Positions 39,641 to 46,660 of a DNA stretch of 64,000 bases are shown piece after piece. The stretch is taken from the NCBI RefSeq assembly GCF_014127485.1, contig NZ_CP059903.1, positions 2,108,001 to 2,172,000 of the forward strand, read 5' to 3'. Position 1 is the first letter of the stretch; each line of letters starts with the position of its first letter. The DNA is from Nocardioides dongkuii. Its GTDB lineage: Bacteria > Actinomycetota > Actinomycetes > Propionibacteriales > Nocardioidaceae. The notes beneath the pieces are model-generated. The model saw only the letters and a program-made list of their open reading frames with translations, had not been told where the DNA came from and made no database searches. Both the position numbers and the translations under genes were made by a program.

Positions 39641-41167
39641 ATGAGCGAGGGATACAAGGGCCGGATCGGGAATCTCATCCGCGACGCCCGCAAGCACCGG
39701 GGCCTGACCCAGCAGCAGCTGGCCGAGCTCCTGGCGACCAGCCAGAGCGCGATCAACCGGATCGAGAAGGGCCACCAGAACCTCTCCCTCGAGATGCTCG
39801 CCCGCATCGGCGCCGCGCTCGACTCCGAGATCGTCGCCGTCGGCGCCGGGCCGACGCACCTGCGCGTCACCGGGCCCACGACGCTCTCCGGCACCATCGA
39901 CGTCAAGACCTCCAAGAACGCCGGCGTCGCGCTGCTCTGCGCCTCGCTGCTGAACCGCGGCCGCACCACGCTGCGCAAGGTCGCGCGGATCGAGGAGGTC
40001 AACCGCCTGCTCGAGGTGCTCGGCAGCCTCGGCGTGCAGACCCGCTGGCTCAACGCCGACAACGACCTGGAGATCGTGCCGCCGCACGACCTCGACCTCG
40101 GGCACATCGACGAGGCCGCGGCCCGCCGTACCCGCTCGGTGATCATGTTCCTCGGCCCGCTGCTGCACCGCGCGGAGACCTTCGAGCTGCCGTACGCCGG
40201 GGGCTGCAACCTCGGCACCCGCACCGTCGAACCGCACATGGCCGCGCTGCGCCCGTTCGGCCTCGAGGTCAAGGCGACCGACGGGATGTACCACGCCTAC
40301 GTCAACCGGGCGATCGAGCCGGGCCGCCCGATCGTGCTGACCGAGCGTGGCGACACCGTCACCGAGAACGCCCTGATGGCGGCGGCGCTGCACCCCGGCA
40401 CCACCGTGATCCGCAACGCGTCGTCGAACTACATGGTCCAGGACCTCTGCTTCTTCCTGCAGAAGCTCGGCGTCGAGATCGAGGGCGTCGGCTCCACCAC
40501 GCTGACCGTCACCGGCGTCGAGGACATCGACGTCGACGTCGACTACGCCCCCAGCGAGGACCCGATCGAGGCGATGTCGCTGCTCGCCGCGGCGATCGTG
40601 ACCAAGTCGGAGATCACCATCCGCCGCGTGCCGATCGAGTTCCTCGAGATCGAGCTCGCGCTGCTGGAGGAGATGGGCCTGCAGTACCAGCGCTCCGAGG
40701 AGTACGTCGCCGAGAACGGCCGCACCCGGCTCCTCGACCTCACCACGCTGCCCTCGGAGCTGCACGCCCCGCTGGACAAGATCCACCCGATGCCGTTCCC
40801 GGGCCTCAACATCGACAACCTGCCGTTCTTCGCGGTCATCGCCGCGGTCGCGGAGGGCCAGACGCTGCTGCACGACTGGGTCTACGAGAACCGCGCGATC
40901 TACCTCACCGACCTCAACAAGCTCGGTGGGCACGTCAAGCTGCTCGACCCGCACCGGGTGATGATCGAGGGCCCCACGTCGTTCACCGGCACCGAGCTGG
41001 TCTGCCCTCCGGCGCTGCGCCCGGCCGTGGTGATCCTGCTGGCGATGCTCGCCTCGAAGGGCACCTCGGTGCTGCGCGGCACCTACGTCATCCACCGCGG
41101 CTACGAGGACCTCGCCGAGCGCCTCAACCTGCTCGGCGCCCAGATCGAGCCGTTCCGCGACATCTGA
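39641..41167 (+). CDS. XRE HTH - MurA-like (UDP-GlcNAc carboxyvinyltransferase) fusion
   Basis: 508-aa fusion. Residues about 5-65 are a Cro/C1 HTH: IGNLIRDARKHRGLTQQQLA, TSQSAINRIEKGHQNLSLEM. From about residue 75 the protein is an EPT-fold enzyme of the MurA family. It keeps the substrate-site Lys92-Asn93 (VKTSKNAGVALLCASLL) and a Cys189 in the loop YAGGCNLGTRTVEPHM, equivalent to the PEP-binding Cys of MurA. The C-terminus reads RGGYEDL-like GYEDLAERLNLLGAQIEPF. A normal MurA has no HTH, so this may be a sugar-nucleotide or PEP-sensing regulator, or a moonlighting enzyme. Confidence 0.88.
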   Translation: MSEGYKGRIGNLIRDARKHRGLTQQQLAELLATSQSAINRIEKGHQNLSLEMLARIGAALDSEIVAVGAGPTHLRVTGPTTLSGTIDVKTSKNAGVALLCASLLNRGRTTLRKVARIEEVNRLLEVLGSLGVQTRWLNADNDLEIVPPHDLDLGHIDEAAARRTRSVIMFLGPLLHRAETFELPYAGGCNLGTRTVEPHMAALRPFGLEVKATDGMYHAYVNRAIEPGRPIVLTERGDTVTENALMAAALHPGTTVIRNASSNYMVQDLCFFLQKLGVEIEGVGSTTLTVTGVEDIDVDVDYAPSEDPIEAMSLLAAAIVTKSEITIRRVPIEFLEIELALLEEMGLQYQRSEEYVAENGRTRLLDLTTLPSELHAPLDKIHPMPFPGLNIDNLPFFAVIAAVAEGQTLLHDWVYENRAIYLTDLNKLGGHVKLLDPHRVMIEGPTSFTGTELVCPPALRPAVVILLAMLASKGTSVLRGTYVIHRGYEDLAERLNLLGAQIEPFRDI

Positions 41168-41197
41168 GTTCGGTCCGCGGCGCAGGGCGGGCGGGCG

Positions 41198-41273
41198 GCG
41201 TACTTCTCAGGGAGAACCTGATGTTCTCAGGGATCGCGATGGCCCCGAACATCAGGTTTCCCCGGTGATCCGG
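41198..41273. repeat. Palindromic intergenic repeat, copy B (left part)
   Basis: Reverse-orientation copy of 783-866: GTACTTCTCAGGGAGAACC, GATGTTCTC, GCCCCGAACATCAGGTTTCC, then the hairpin arm CAGGTTTCCCCGG with loop TGAT and CCGG. The rest of the hairpin (CGGGGAAACCTG) continues at 42525-42536 after the IS30 element. It follows the HTH-MurA stop. Confidence 0.8.
41271..41273. repeat. IS30 target site duplication, left
   Basis: CGG immediately left of the IS; the same CGG follows the right end at 42525-42527. Removing the IS and one CGG restores the perfect hairpin seen at 784-809. Confidence 0.75.
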
Positions 41274-41301
41274 GGCGGTGTCCACGGGTCGTAGCAACAC
41301 C
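41274..41301 (+). repeat. IS30 left terminal inverted repeat
   Basis: Begins GGCGGTGTCCACGGG and ends AGCAACACC; pairs with 42497-42524. Confidence 0.85.
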
Positions 41302-41314
41302 CTGATCGATTGGG

Positions 41315-42508
41315 GTGGTGGTGGTGCCGCATGGAGTGTTGGTTCCCCGAGAGGTACGGCGGGAGTTCTGGTCGCTGGTGCGGGCGGGGTTGTCGCCGGG
41401 TCAGGCGGGGATGGCGTTGGGTGCCTCGAAGGACGCGGGGAACCTGTGGTTCCGCCAGGCTGGTGGGGTGAAGCCGACGCTGGTGAAGCCGGGGCCGCGG
41501 GTGCGTCGGCCGTTGACGTTGCAGGACCGGGAGTCGATCGGGCTGCTGCGTGCCGGGGGTGCGGGGGTGCGTGAGATCGCTCGGGAACTGGGTCGCGACC
41601 CTGGGGTGGTCTCTCGCGAGCTGGCTCGCAACACCACCAAGTCCGGCGGTTACCGGCCCTTGGGTGCCCAGCAGGGCACCGAGGCTCGGGCACGCCGCCC
41701 GAAGACCGCGAAGTTGGCCCGGCCGGGTCCGTTGCGGGACTTCGTGATCGCGAAGCTGGGCGATGACTGGTCGCCGCGGCAGATCGCTAACGTGTTGGCG
41801 GTGGAGCACCCCGAGGACCCCGAACGACGGGTGTGCGCGGAGACGATCTACCAGTCGATCTACATCCAGTCCCGCGGTGCGCTGAAGCGCGACCTGGCCG
41901 CGCACCTGCGCCGCAGCCGTGCGCAACGCCGGCCGCAGAACCGTCCCGAGGAGCGACGCGGGAAGCTGGTCGGCACGATCTCGATCAGTCAGCGGCCCGC
42001 CGAGGCGGCCGACCGTGCGGTGCCCGGTCACTGGGAGGGCGATCTGATCATGGGCCGGGAGAACGGGTCGGCGATCGGGACGCTGGTGGAGCGCACGACC
42101 CGGTTCGTGATGCTGATCCACCTACCTGGACGGCACACCGCGAGCGAGTTCCACGACGCGATCGTGCCGACGCTGAACACCTTGCCGGCGGAGCTGAAGC
42201 GGTCACTGACCTGGGACAACGGCAAGGAGATGGCGATGCACCGCCCGATCACGATGGCCACCGACATGGCCATCTACTTCGCCGACCCCCGCTCACCGTG
42301 GCAACGCGGATCGAACGAGAACACCAACGGGCTACTGCGCCAGTACTTCCCCAAGGGCGTCAGCCTGCGCCAGTACAGCCCCGCCGACCTCACCGAAGCA
42401 GCCCGACGACTCAACAGCCGACCCCGCGAAACCCTCGGCTGGCGCACCCCCGGACAAGCCCTCAACCAGCTACTGTCCGAACCGTTCAAGATGCCCGGTG
42501 TTGCTTAG
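41315..42508 (+). CDS. IS30-family transposase
   Basis: 397-aa transposase. The N-terminal HTHs include LTLQDRESIGLLRAGGAGVR and EIARELGRDPGVVSRELARN. The DDE catalytic core is intact: Asp in VPGHWEGDLIMG, Asp in SLTWDNGKEMAMH, Glu in RGSNENTNGLLRQYFPKG. The C-terminus RRLNSRPRETLGWRTPGQAL is family-typical. GTG 41315 is the first start; an ATG is not far inside. There are no disabling mutations, so the element may be active. Its stop lies within the right inverted repeat. Confidence 0.95.
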   Translation: MVVVPHGVLVPREVRREFWSLVRAGLSPGQAGMALGASKDAGNLWFRQAGGVKPTLVKPGPRVRRPLTLQDRESIGLLRAGGAGVREIARELGRDPGVVSRELARNTTKSGGYRPLGAQQGTEARARRPKTAKLARPGPLRDFVIAKLGDDWSPRQIANVLAVEHPEDPERRVCAETIYQSIYIQSRGALKRDLAAHLRRSRAQRRPQNRPEERRGKLVGTISISQRPAEAADRAVPGHWEGDLIMGRENGSAIGTLVERTTRFVMLIHLPGRHTASEFHDAIVPTLNTLPAELKRSLTWDNGKEMAMHRPITMATDMAIYFADPRSPWQRGSNENTNGLLRQYFPKGVSLRQYSPADLTEAARRLNSRPRETLGWRTPGQALNQLLSEPFKMPGVA

Positions 42509-42524
42509 ACCGTCAGACACCGCC
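42497..42524 (-). repeat. IS30 right terminal inverted repeat
   Basis: Ends GACACCGCC at 42524; reverse complement of the left repeat with 6 mismatches in the centre. The transposase stop TAG (42506-42508) lies inside it. Confidence 0.85.
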
Positions 42525-42527
42525 CGG
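42525..42527. repeat. IS30 target site duplication, right
   Basis: CGG directly after the right end, followed by GGAAACCTG, the displaced right arm of the palindromic repeat. Confidence 0.75.
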
Positions 42528-42615
42528 GGAAACCTGCACCCCCGGCCCCACGACCCGCCGGCGCCGGAACCGCGCCCGGCGGGCCCCGGATCCGCCTGAG
42601 GGCGCCCGCCCCGTG

Positions 42616-42621
42616 GATACT
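42616..42621 (+). promoter_or_regulatory. -10 hexamer GATACT, leaderless type
   Basis: GATACT ends 6 nt before the GDPD GTG at 42628. Confidence 0.4.
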
Positions 42622-42627
42622 GCTCCG

Positions 42628-43452
42628 GTGACTGGTCGGTCGGTGCCCCCGCGCACGGGGTACGCCTACCTCGACGCCGTCCTCGACCCTCCGGGCGGCG
42701 TGGTCGCCCTGGCCCACCGCGGCGGCGCGTACCACCCGGAGATCGAGGGCCTGGAGAACACCCTGGCGGCCTTCCGGCACGCGGTCGCGCTCGGCTACCG
42801 CTACCTCGAGACCGACGTCCACGTCACCCGCGACGGGGTGCTGCTCGCCTTCCACGACGCCGTGCTCGACCGGGTCACCGACCGCCAGGGCGAGATCGCG
42901 ACCCTGACGTACGCCGAGGTCCGCGCCGCGCGCGTCGCCGGCCGCGAGCAGGTGCCGACGCTCGCCCAGCTCTTCGACGAGTTCCCCACGGCCCGGTTCA
43001 ACATCGACCTCAAGGCCGAGGGCGCCGTCGAGGTGCTCGCCACGTTCCTCGCCGAGCGCGACGCCTGGGACCGGGTGCTCGTCGGGTCCTTCTCCCCCGG
43101 CCGCCTGCGGCGGTTCCGCCGGCTCACCGGTGGGCGGGTGCCCACCGCGGCCGACCCCCTCGAGGTGGTCGCCTTCCTGGTGCTGCCCAGCGGCCGGCTG
43201 GCCGACCTGGTCACCCGCGGCCGGGTCGGGGCGCTCCAGGTGCCGCACCGCCGCGGACCGTTGACCGTTGCCAGCCGCAGCCTGGTGCGCCGCGCGCACG
43301 CCGCGGGCAAGCACGTGCACGTCTGGACCGTCGACGACCCCGCCGAGATGCGCGAGCTGCTCGACCGCGGTGTCGACGGGCTTTTCACCGACCGCACCGA
43401 TGTGCTCAAGGCCGTGCTCGCCGAGCGCGGACAGTGGAGGGATGACGCATGA
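42628..43452 (+). CDS. Glycerophosphodiester phosphodiesterase
   Basis: 274-aa GDPD-family enzyme that releases glycerol 3-phosphate from deacylated phospholipids. Active-site features are ALAHRGGAYHPEIEGLENTL (first His and Glu), YLETDVHVTRDGVLLAFHDA (Glu-x-Asp and second His) and the C-terminal VHVWTVDDPAEMRELLDRGV and GLFTDRTD. No signal peptide, so it is probably cytoplasmic. The TGA overlaps the ATG of the MFS gene, indicating coupling; the long frame upstream is read-through from the IS. Confidence 0.92.
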   Translation: MTGRSVPPRTGYAYLDAVLDPPGGVVALAHRGGAYHPEIEGLENTLAAFRHAVALGYRYLETDVHVTRDGVLLAFHDAVLDRVTDRQGEIATLTYAEVRAARVAGREQVPTLAQLFDEFPTARFNIDLKAEGAVEVLATFLAERDAWDRVLVGSFSPGRLRRFRRLTGGRVPTAADPLEVVAFLVLPSGRLADLVTRGRVGALQVPHRRGPLTVASRSLVRRAHAAGKHVHVWTVDDPAEMRELLDRGVDGLFTDRTDVLKAVLAERGQWRDDA

Positions 43453-44813
43453 CGACCACCGGACCGGGCATCGCCGACCTGAGCCCGCTCGACCGGCAGC
43501 ACGAGCAGAAGGCGTGGTACTGGTACGACTGGGCCAACAGCGCCTACACCACCACGATCGGCACCGTCTTCTTCGGCCCGTACTTCATCAACCTCGCCGA
43601 GAACGCCGTCGGCGGTGAGGACGGCCGGTTCGAGTGGGGTCCCCTCACCCTGCCGCCCGGGTCGCTGTTCTTCTGGCTGATCACCGTCTCCACGATCCTC
43701 TCGGCGCTGCTGCTCCCGCCGCTGGGCGCGTACGCCGACCGCACGGCGAACAAGAAGGGTCTGCTGGGCCTGTTCGCCTGGACCGGCGCCGCCTTCGCCA
43801 CCCTGATCTTCCTGTCCACCGGGGACAACTGGTGGCTGGCGGCGATCGGGATCGTCGGCGGCAACCTCTGCTTCGGCGCCGCCGGCGTGGTCAACGACTC
43901 GATCCTGCCGCTCATCTCGACCGAGGACGAGCGGGACCGGGTCTCCTCGCGCGGCTGGGCGTGGGGCTACCTCGGCGGCGGCCTGCTCCTGGTGCTCAAC
44001 CTCGTGGTCTTCCTGGGCCACGACGCGATCGGGCTCAGCGAGAGCCTCGCCGCCCGGCTCTGCATGCTGTCGGCCGCCGTGTGGTGGGCCGGGTTCACGC
44101 TGATCCCGTACCTCCGGCTGCGCGACCACGAGCCCGCGCACGTCGTGGACAGCCACGAGGGCGGCGTCGTGCGCCAGAGCTTCGGCCAGCTGCGCGCGAC
44201 GCTCCGCGACCTGCGCAACTACCCGGTGGCGCTCACCTTCCTGCTGGCCTACCTGTTCTTCAACGACGGCATCCAGACGGTGATCGCCTCCGCCTCGGTC
44301 TACGGCGCGGAGGAACTCGACCACAGCCAGACGATCCTGATCGCGACGATCCTGATCGTGCAATTCGTCGCCTTCGGCGGTGCGCTGATCTTCGGCCGCG
44401 CCGCGGCGAGGTACGGCGCCAAGCGCACGATCCTGGTGGGGCTGGCGATCTGGATGGCGATCGTCACGGTCGCGCTGTTCCTGCCAGCGGGCAACGTGCC
44501 GCTGTTCCTGATCCTCGGCGTCGCCATCGGCGTCGTCCTCGGCGGCACCCAGGCGCTGGCGCGCTCCTACTTCTCGCTGCTGATCCCCCGCGGCAAGGAG
44601 GCGGCGTACTTCAGCTTCTACCACGCGATGGACCGCGGTACGTCGTGGTTCGGCACCGCCACGTTCGGCATCGTGCTCGCGCTGACCGACTCCTACCGGC
44701 CCGCGATCTTCGCGCTCGTCGTGTTCTTCCTGGTCGGCGGGCTGCTGCTGATGCGCGTGGACACCGAGCGCGGCATCCGGGACGCCGGCAACCGGGTCCC
44801 CTCCGTGGTGTGA
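43449..44813 (+). CDS. MFS transporter, UMF1/Atg22-like
   Basis: 454-aa multi-spanning membrane protein of the UMF1 family. The signature start QKAWYWYDWANSAYTTTIGT is followed by about 12 hydrophobic segments, for example WLITVSTILSALLLPPLGAY, YPVALTFLLAYLFFNDGIQT and GVAIGVVLGGTQALARSYFS. Eukaryotic Atg22 exports amino acids; bacterial substrates are unknown. It is co-translated with the GDPD (ATG at 43449 overlapping TGA), so glycerophosphodiesters or their products are candidate cargo. Confidence 0.9.
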   Translation: MTTTGPGIADLSPLDRQHEQKAWYWYDWANSAYTTTIGTVFFGPYFINLAENAVGGEDGRFEWGPLTLPPGSLFFWLITVSTILSALLLPPLGAYADRTANKKGLLGLFAWTGAAFATLIFLSTGDNWWLAAIGIVGGNLCFGAAGVVNDSILPLISTEDERDRVSSRGWAWGYLGGGLLLVLNLVVFLGHDAIGLSESLAARLCMLSAAVWWAGFTLIPYLRLRDHEPAHVVDSHEGGVVRQSFGQLRATLRDLRNYPVALTFLLAYLFFNDGIQTVIASASVYGAEELDHSQTILIATILIVQFVAFGGALIFGRAAARYGAKRTILVGLAIWMAIVTVALFLPAGNVPLFLILGVAIGVVLGGTQALARSYFSLLIPRGKEAAYFSFYHAMDRGTSWFGTATFGIVLALTDSYRPAIFALVVFFLVGGLLLMRVDTERGIRDAGNRVPSVV

Positions 44814-44843
44814 GCCGCGTGTGAGCGGCGGCACCTCGGTGTG

Positions 44844-44861
44844 ACCCCCGACCCGGGGGGT
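44844..44861 (+). terminator. GC-rich hairpin after MFS gene
   Basis: ACCCCCG, short loop, CGGGGGGT about 30 bp after the MFS stop; stem of about 7 bp with one bulge. Confidence 0.45.
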
Positions 44862-44913
44862 ACCTGAGAGCAAGCCGAGAATCCGCGCTGTGGGGGATCC
44901 CTCGCGAATTGTC

Positions 44914-44939
44914 GGAATCTCAGACCGCTCAGTACCGTT
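44914..44939 (+). promoter_or_regulatory. SigR/SigH-type promoter of rbpA
   Basis: GGAAT (44914-44918), exactly 18 bp, GTT (44937-44939). This is the consensus for the thiol-oxidative-stress ECF sigma factor SigR of Streptomyces, which is known to transcribe rbpA. It leaves a leader of about 55 nt. Confidence 0.7.
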
Positions 44940-45003
44940 GAAGACTTCGAGCAGGGCGACACGCCCTTCTCTGTCAGCACGGGGAAGATAACGGAGGTGC
45001 CTC

Positions 45004-45390
45004 ATGGCGGAGCGCACGTTGCGTGGTGCCCGACTCGGGGGCCAGAGCTTCGAGGACGAGCGCGGCATCGAGTTCGCGGCTCGTCAGCAGGTCGGATACC
45101 GCTGCACGAACGGACACGAGTTCGAGATCACCATGTCGGTCGAGGCCGACGTCCCGGCCAACTGGGAGTGCCCGCGCTGCGGAGCCGAGGGGCTGAGCAC
45201 GTCCGGCATCGTCCCGGAGGTCAAGGCCGAGAAGCCGGCCCGCACCCACTGGGACATGCTGCTGGAGCGCCGCTCGGAGAAGGAGCTCGAGGACATCCTC
45301 AAGGAGCGCCTCGAGCTGCTGCGCGGTGGCGAGATCGGTCCGGCGCACCTGCACCGGGCCAACCAGAAGAAGCGGAAGGCGACCGCCTGA
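45004..45390 (+). CDS. rbpA: RNA polymerase-binding protein RbpA
   Basis: 128-aa actinobacterial general transcription factor that binds the principal sigma factor and stabilises the open complex. The N-terminal tail MAERTLRGARLGGQSFEDER precedes the zinc-core region YRCTNGHEFEITMSVEADVP with NWECPRCGAEG. The C-terminal sigma-interaction domain has RTHWDMLLERRSEKELEDIL. GGAGG lies about 10 nt upstream of the ATG. The length and its position beside ppm1 (Rv2050/Rv2051c order) fit. Confidence 0.97.
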   Translation: MAERTLRGARLGGQSFEDERGIEFAARQQVGYRCTNGHEFEITMSVEADVPANWECPRCGAEGLSTSGIVPEVKAEKPARTHWDMLLERRSEKELEDILKERLELLRGGEIGPAHLHRANQKKRKATA

Positions 45391-45407
45391 CCCTCCCCCG
45401 CGGAGCG

Positions 45408-45872
45408 TCAGGGCTCGTCGACGACCTCGCCCCGGACCACGGATCCCCCGGATCCAGGTCCGGGGCGTCGTACGTCTCCGGGCACCACGACCAGGCGCGC
45501 CGCGACCACGCGGGTCAGCAGCCGCCGGAGGACCGGCCGGGTGAACGGCAGGATCAGCAGGATCCCGAACACGTCGGTGACGAACCCCGGGCTGAGCATC
45601 AGCGTGCCGCCGACCAGGATCAGCGCCCCGTCGGCGATCTCGCGGGCCGGCATCCGGCCGCTCTGCAGCGTGGAGCGCAGCGCTGTCCAGGCCCGCCCGC
45701 CCTCGCGCTTGATCAGCCACGAGCCGAAGATGCTGTCGAGCACCAGCAGCAGGACCGTCCACCAGGCGCCGATCACCTGGCCCACCTGGATCAGCACGTA
45801 GATCTCGGCGAGCGGTACGACCACGAAGAGCACGAAGAGGAGCCACCGCAGGTTCCCGCGTCGGCGCGTCAT
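45408..45872 (-). CDS. fxsA: FxsA family membrane protein
   Basis: 154-aa membrane protein, the FxsA family whose E. coli member suppresses F exclusion of phage T7. Hydrophobic segments are LRWLLFVLFVVVPLAEIYVL, WWTVLLLVLDSIFGSWL and ILVGGTLMLSPGFVTDVFGI. The conserved LSPGFVTDVFGILLILPFTR block is complete. The C-terminus is a polar tail (RRPGPGSGGSVVRGEVVDEP). The ATG overlaps the ppm1 TGA by 4 nt, so it is the last gene of lnt-ppm1-fxsA. Confidence 0.9.
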   Translation of the reverse strand: MTRRRGNLRWLLFVLFVVVPLAEIYVLIQVGQVIGAWWTVLLLVLDSIFGSWLIKREGGRAWTALRSTLQSGRMPAREIADGALILVGGTLMLSPGFVTDVFGILLILPFTRPVLRRLLTRVVAARLVVVPGDVRRPGPGSGGSVVRGEVVDEP

Positions 45873-46660
45873 CGGTGGGCCCCGCCCCGGCCGGCCGGCC
45901 CGACCCGCCACGCGCGGCGTACCTGGTCGCGGCGCTCGCGCAGCCCCCACAGGGTGATCCGCTTGAGCGACTCGGCCGCCACGGCGCTGCTCATCTTGGA
46001 GTCGCCGCGCTCCCGCTCGACGAACTCGATGGGCACCTCGCGCACGGTCAGCCCGGCACGCAGCGCGCGGGTCACCATGTCGGTCTGGAAGACGTAGCCG
46101 GTCGAGCGGACCGACGCGAGGTCGATCTTCTCCAGCGTGCTCCGCCGGAACAGCCGGTAGCCCGCCGTGGCGTCGCGCACGGGGACGCCGAGCAGCAGCC
46201 GGACGTAGAGGTTGCCGCCGCGGGAGAGCCACTCGCGCGAGCGCGGCCAGTTGACCACCGACCCGCCCGGCACGTAGCGCGAGCCGATCACCAGGTCGGC
46301 CTCGTGGAGCGCGTCGAGGAGCCGGTGCAGCTCCTCGGGCTGGTGGGAGCCGTCGGCGTCCATCTCGCCGATCACGTCGTACCCCTCGGCCAGCGCGTGC
46401 TGGAAGCCGTGCAGGTACGCCGCCCCGAGGCCGCCCTTGGCACTGCGGTGCAGCACGTGGACCTGCGGGTCCGCGGCGGCCAGCCCGTCGGCGATCCGGC
46501 CGGTGCCGTCCGGGGAGTCGTCGTCGACGACGAGGACGTCGACCCCGGGCTGGGCGCGGCGCAGCCGCTCCAAGATCCACGCGAGGTTCTCCGCCTCGTC
46601 GTAGGTGGGCACCACCATCACGACACGGCCCAGGCCGTGGGACGTCGGGTCGGGGGTCAC
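45869..46660 (-). CDS. ppm1: Polyprenol monophosphomannose synthase (DPM1-like)
   Basis: 263-aa GT2 glycosyltransferase that makes polyprenyl-phosphomannose from GDP-mannose, the lipid donor for mannosylation outside the membrane. GT2 motifs: VVMVVPTYDEAENLAWILER, DVLVVDDDSPDGTG, the DxD in GEMDADGSHQPEE (residues 101-103) and GSRYVPGGSVVNWPRSREWL. In mycobacteria the same domain is fused to Lnt; here it is a separate gene whose GTG overlaps the lnt TGA (GTGA). Confidence 0.94.
   Translation of the reverse strand: MTPDPTSHGLGRVVMVVPTYDEAENLAWILERLRRAQPGVDVLVVDDDSPDGTGRIADGLAAADPQVHVLHRSAKGGLGAAYLHGFQHALAEGYDVIGEMDADGSHQPEELHRLLDALHEADLVIGSRYVPGGSVVNWPRSREWLSRGGNLYVRLLLGVPVRDATAGYRLFRRSTLEKIDLASVRSTGYVFQTDMVTRALRAGLTVREVPIEFVERERGDSKMSSAVAAESLKRITLWGLRERRDQVRRAWRVGPAGRGGAHR

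Larger units (their letters stand above)
41274..42524 (+). mobile_element. Complete IS30-family insertion sequence (1251 bp)
   Basis: Bounded by 28-bp terminal inverted repeats (41274-41301 and 42497-42524) that match at 22 of 28 positions, with the outer GGCGGTGTC and inner AGCAACACC 9-mers perfect. It contains one intact transposase gene and is flanked by a 3-bp CGG duplication. It is inserted in the stem of a palindromic repeat, a target type favoured by several IS30 members. Confidence 0.92.

Noticed and set aside
41833..43452. 539-codon protein joining the IS end to GDPD
   Set aside because: The upstream part is an alternative frame of the transposase; GDPD starts at GTG 42628 where family sequence and a -10 box begin.
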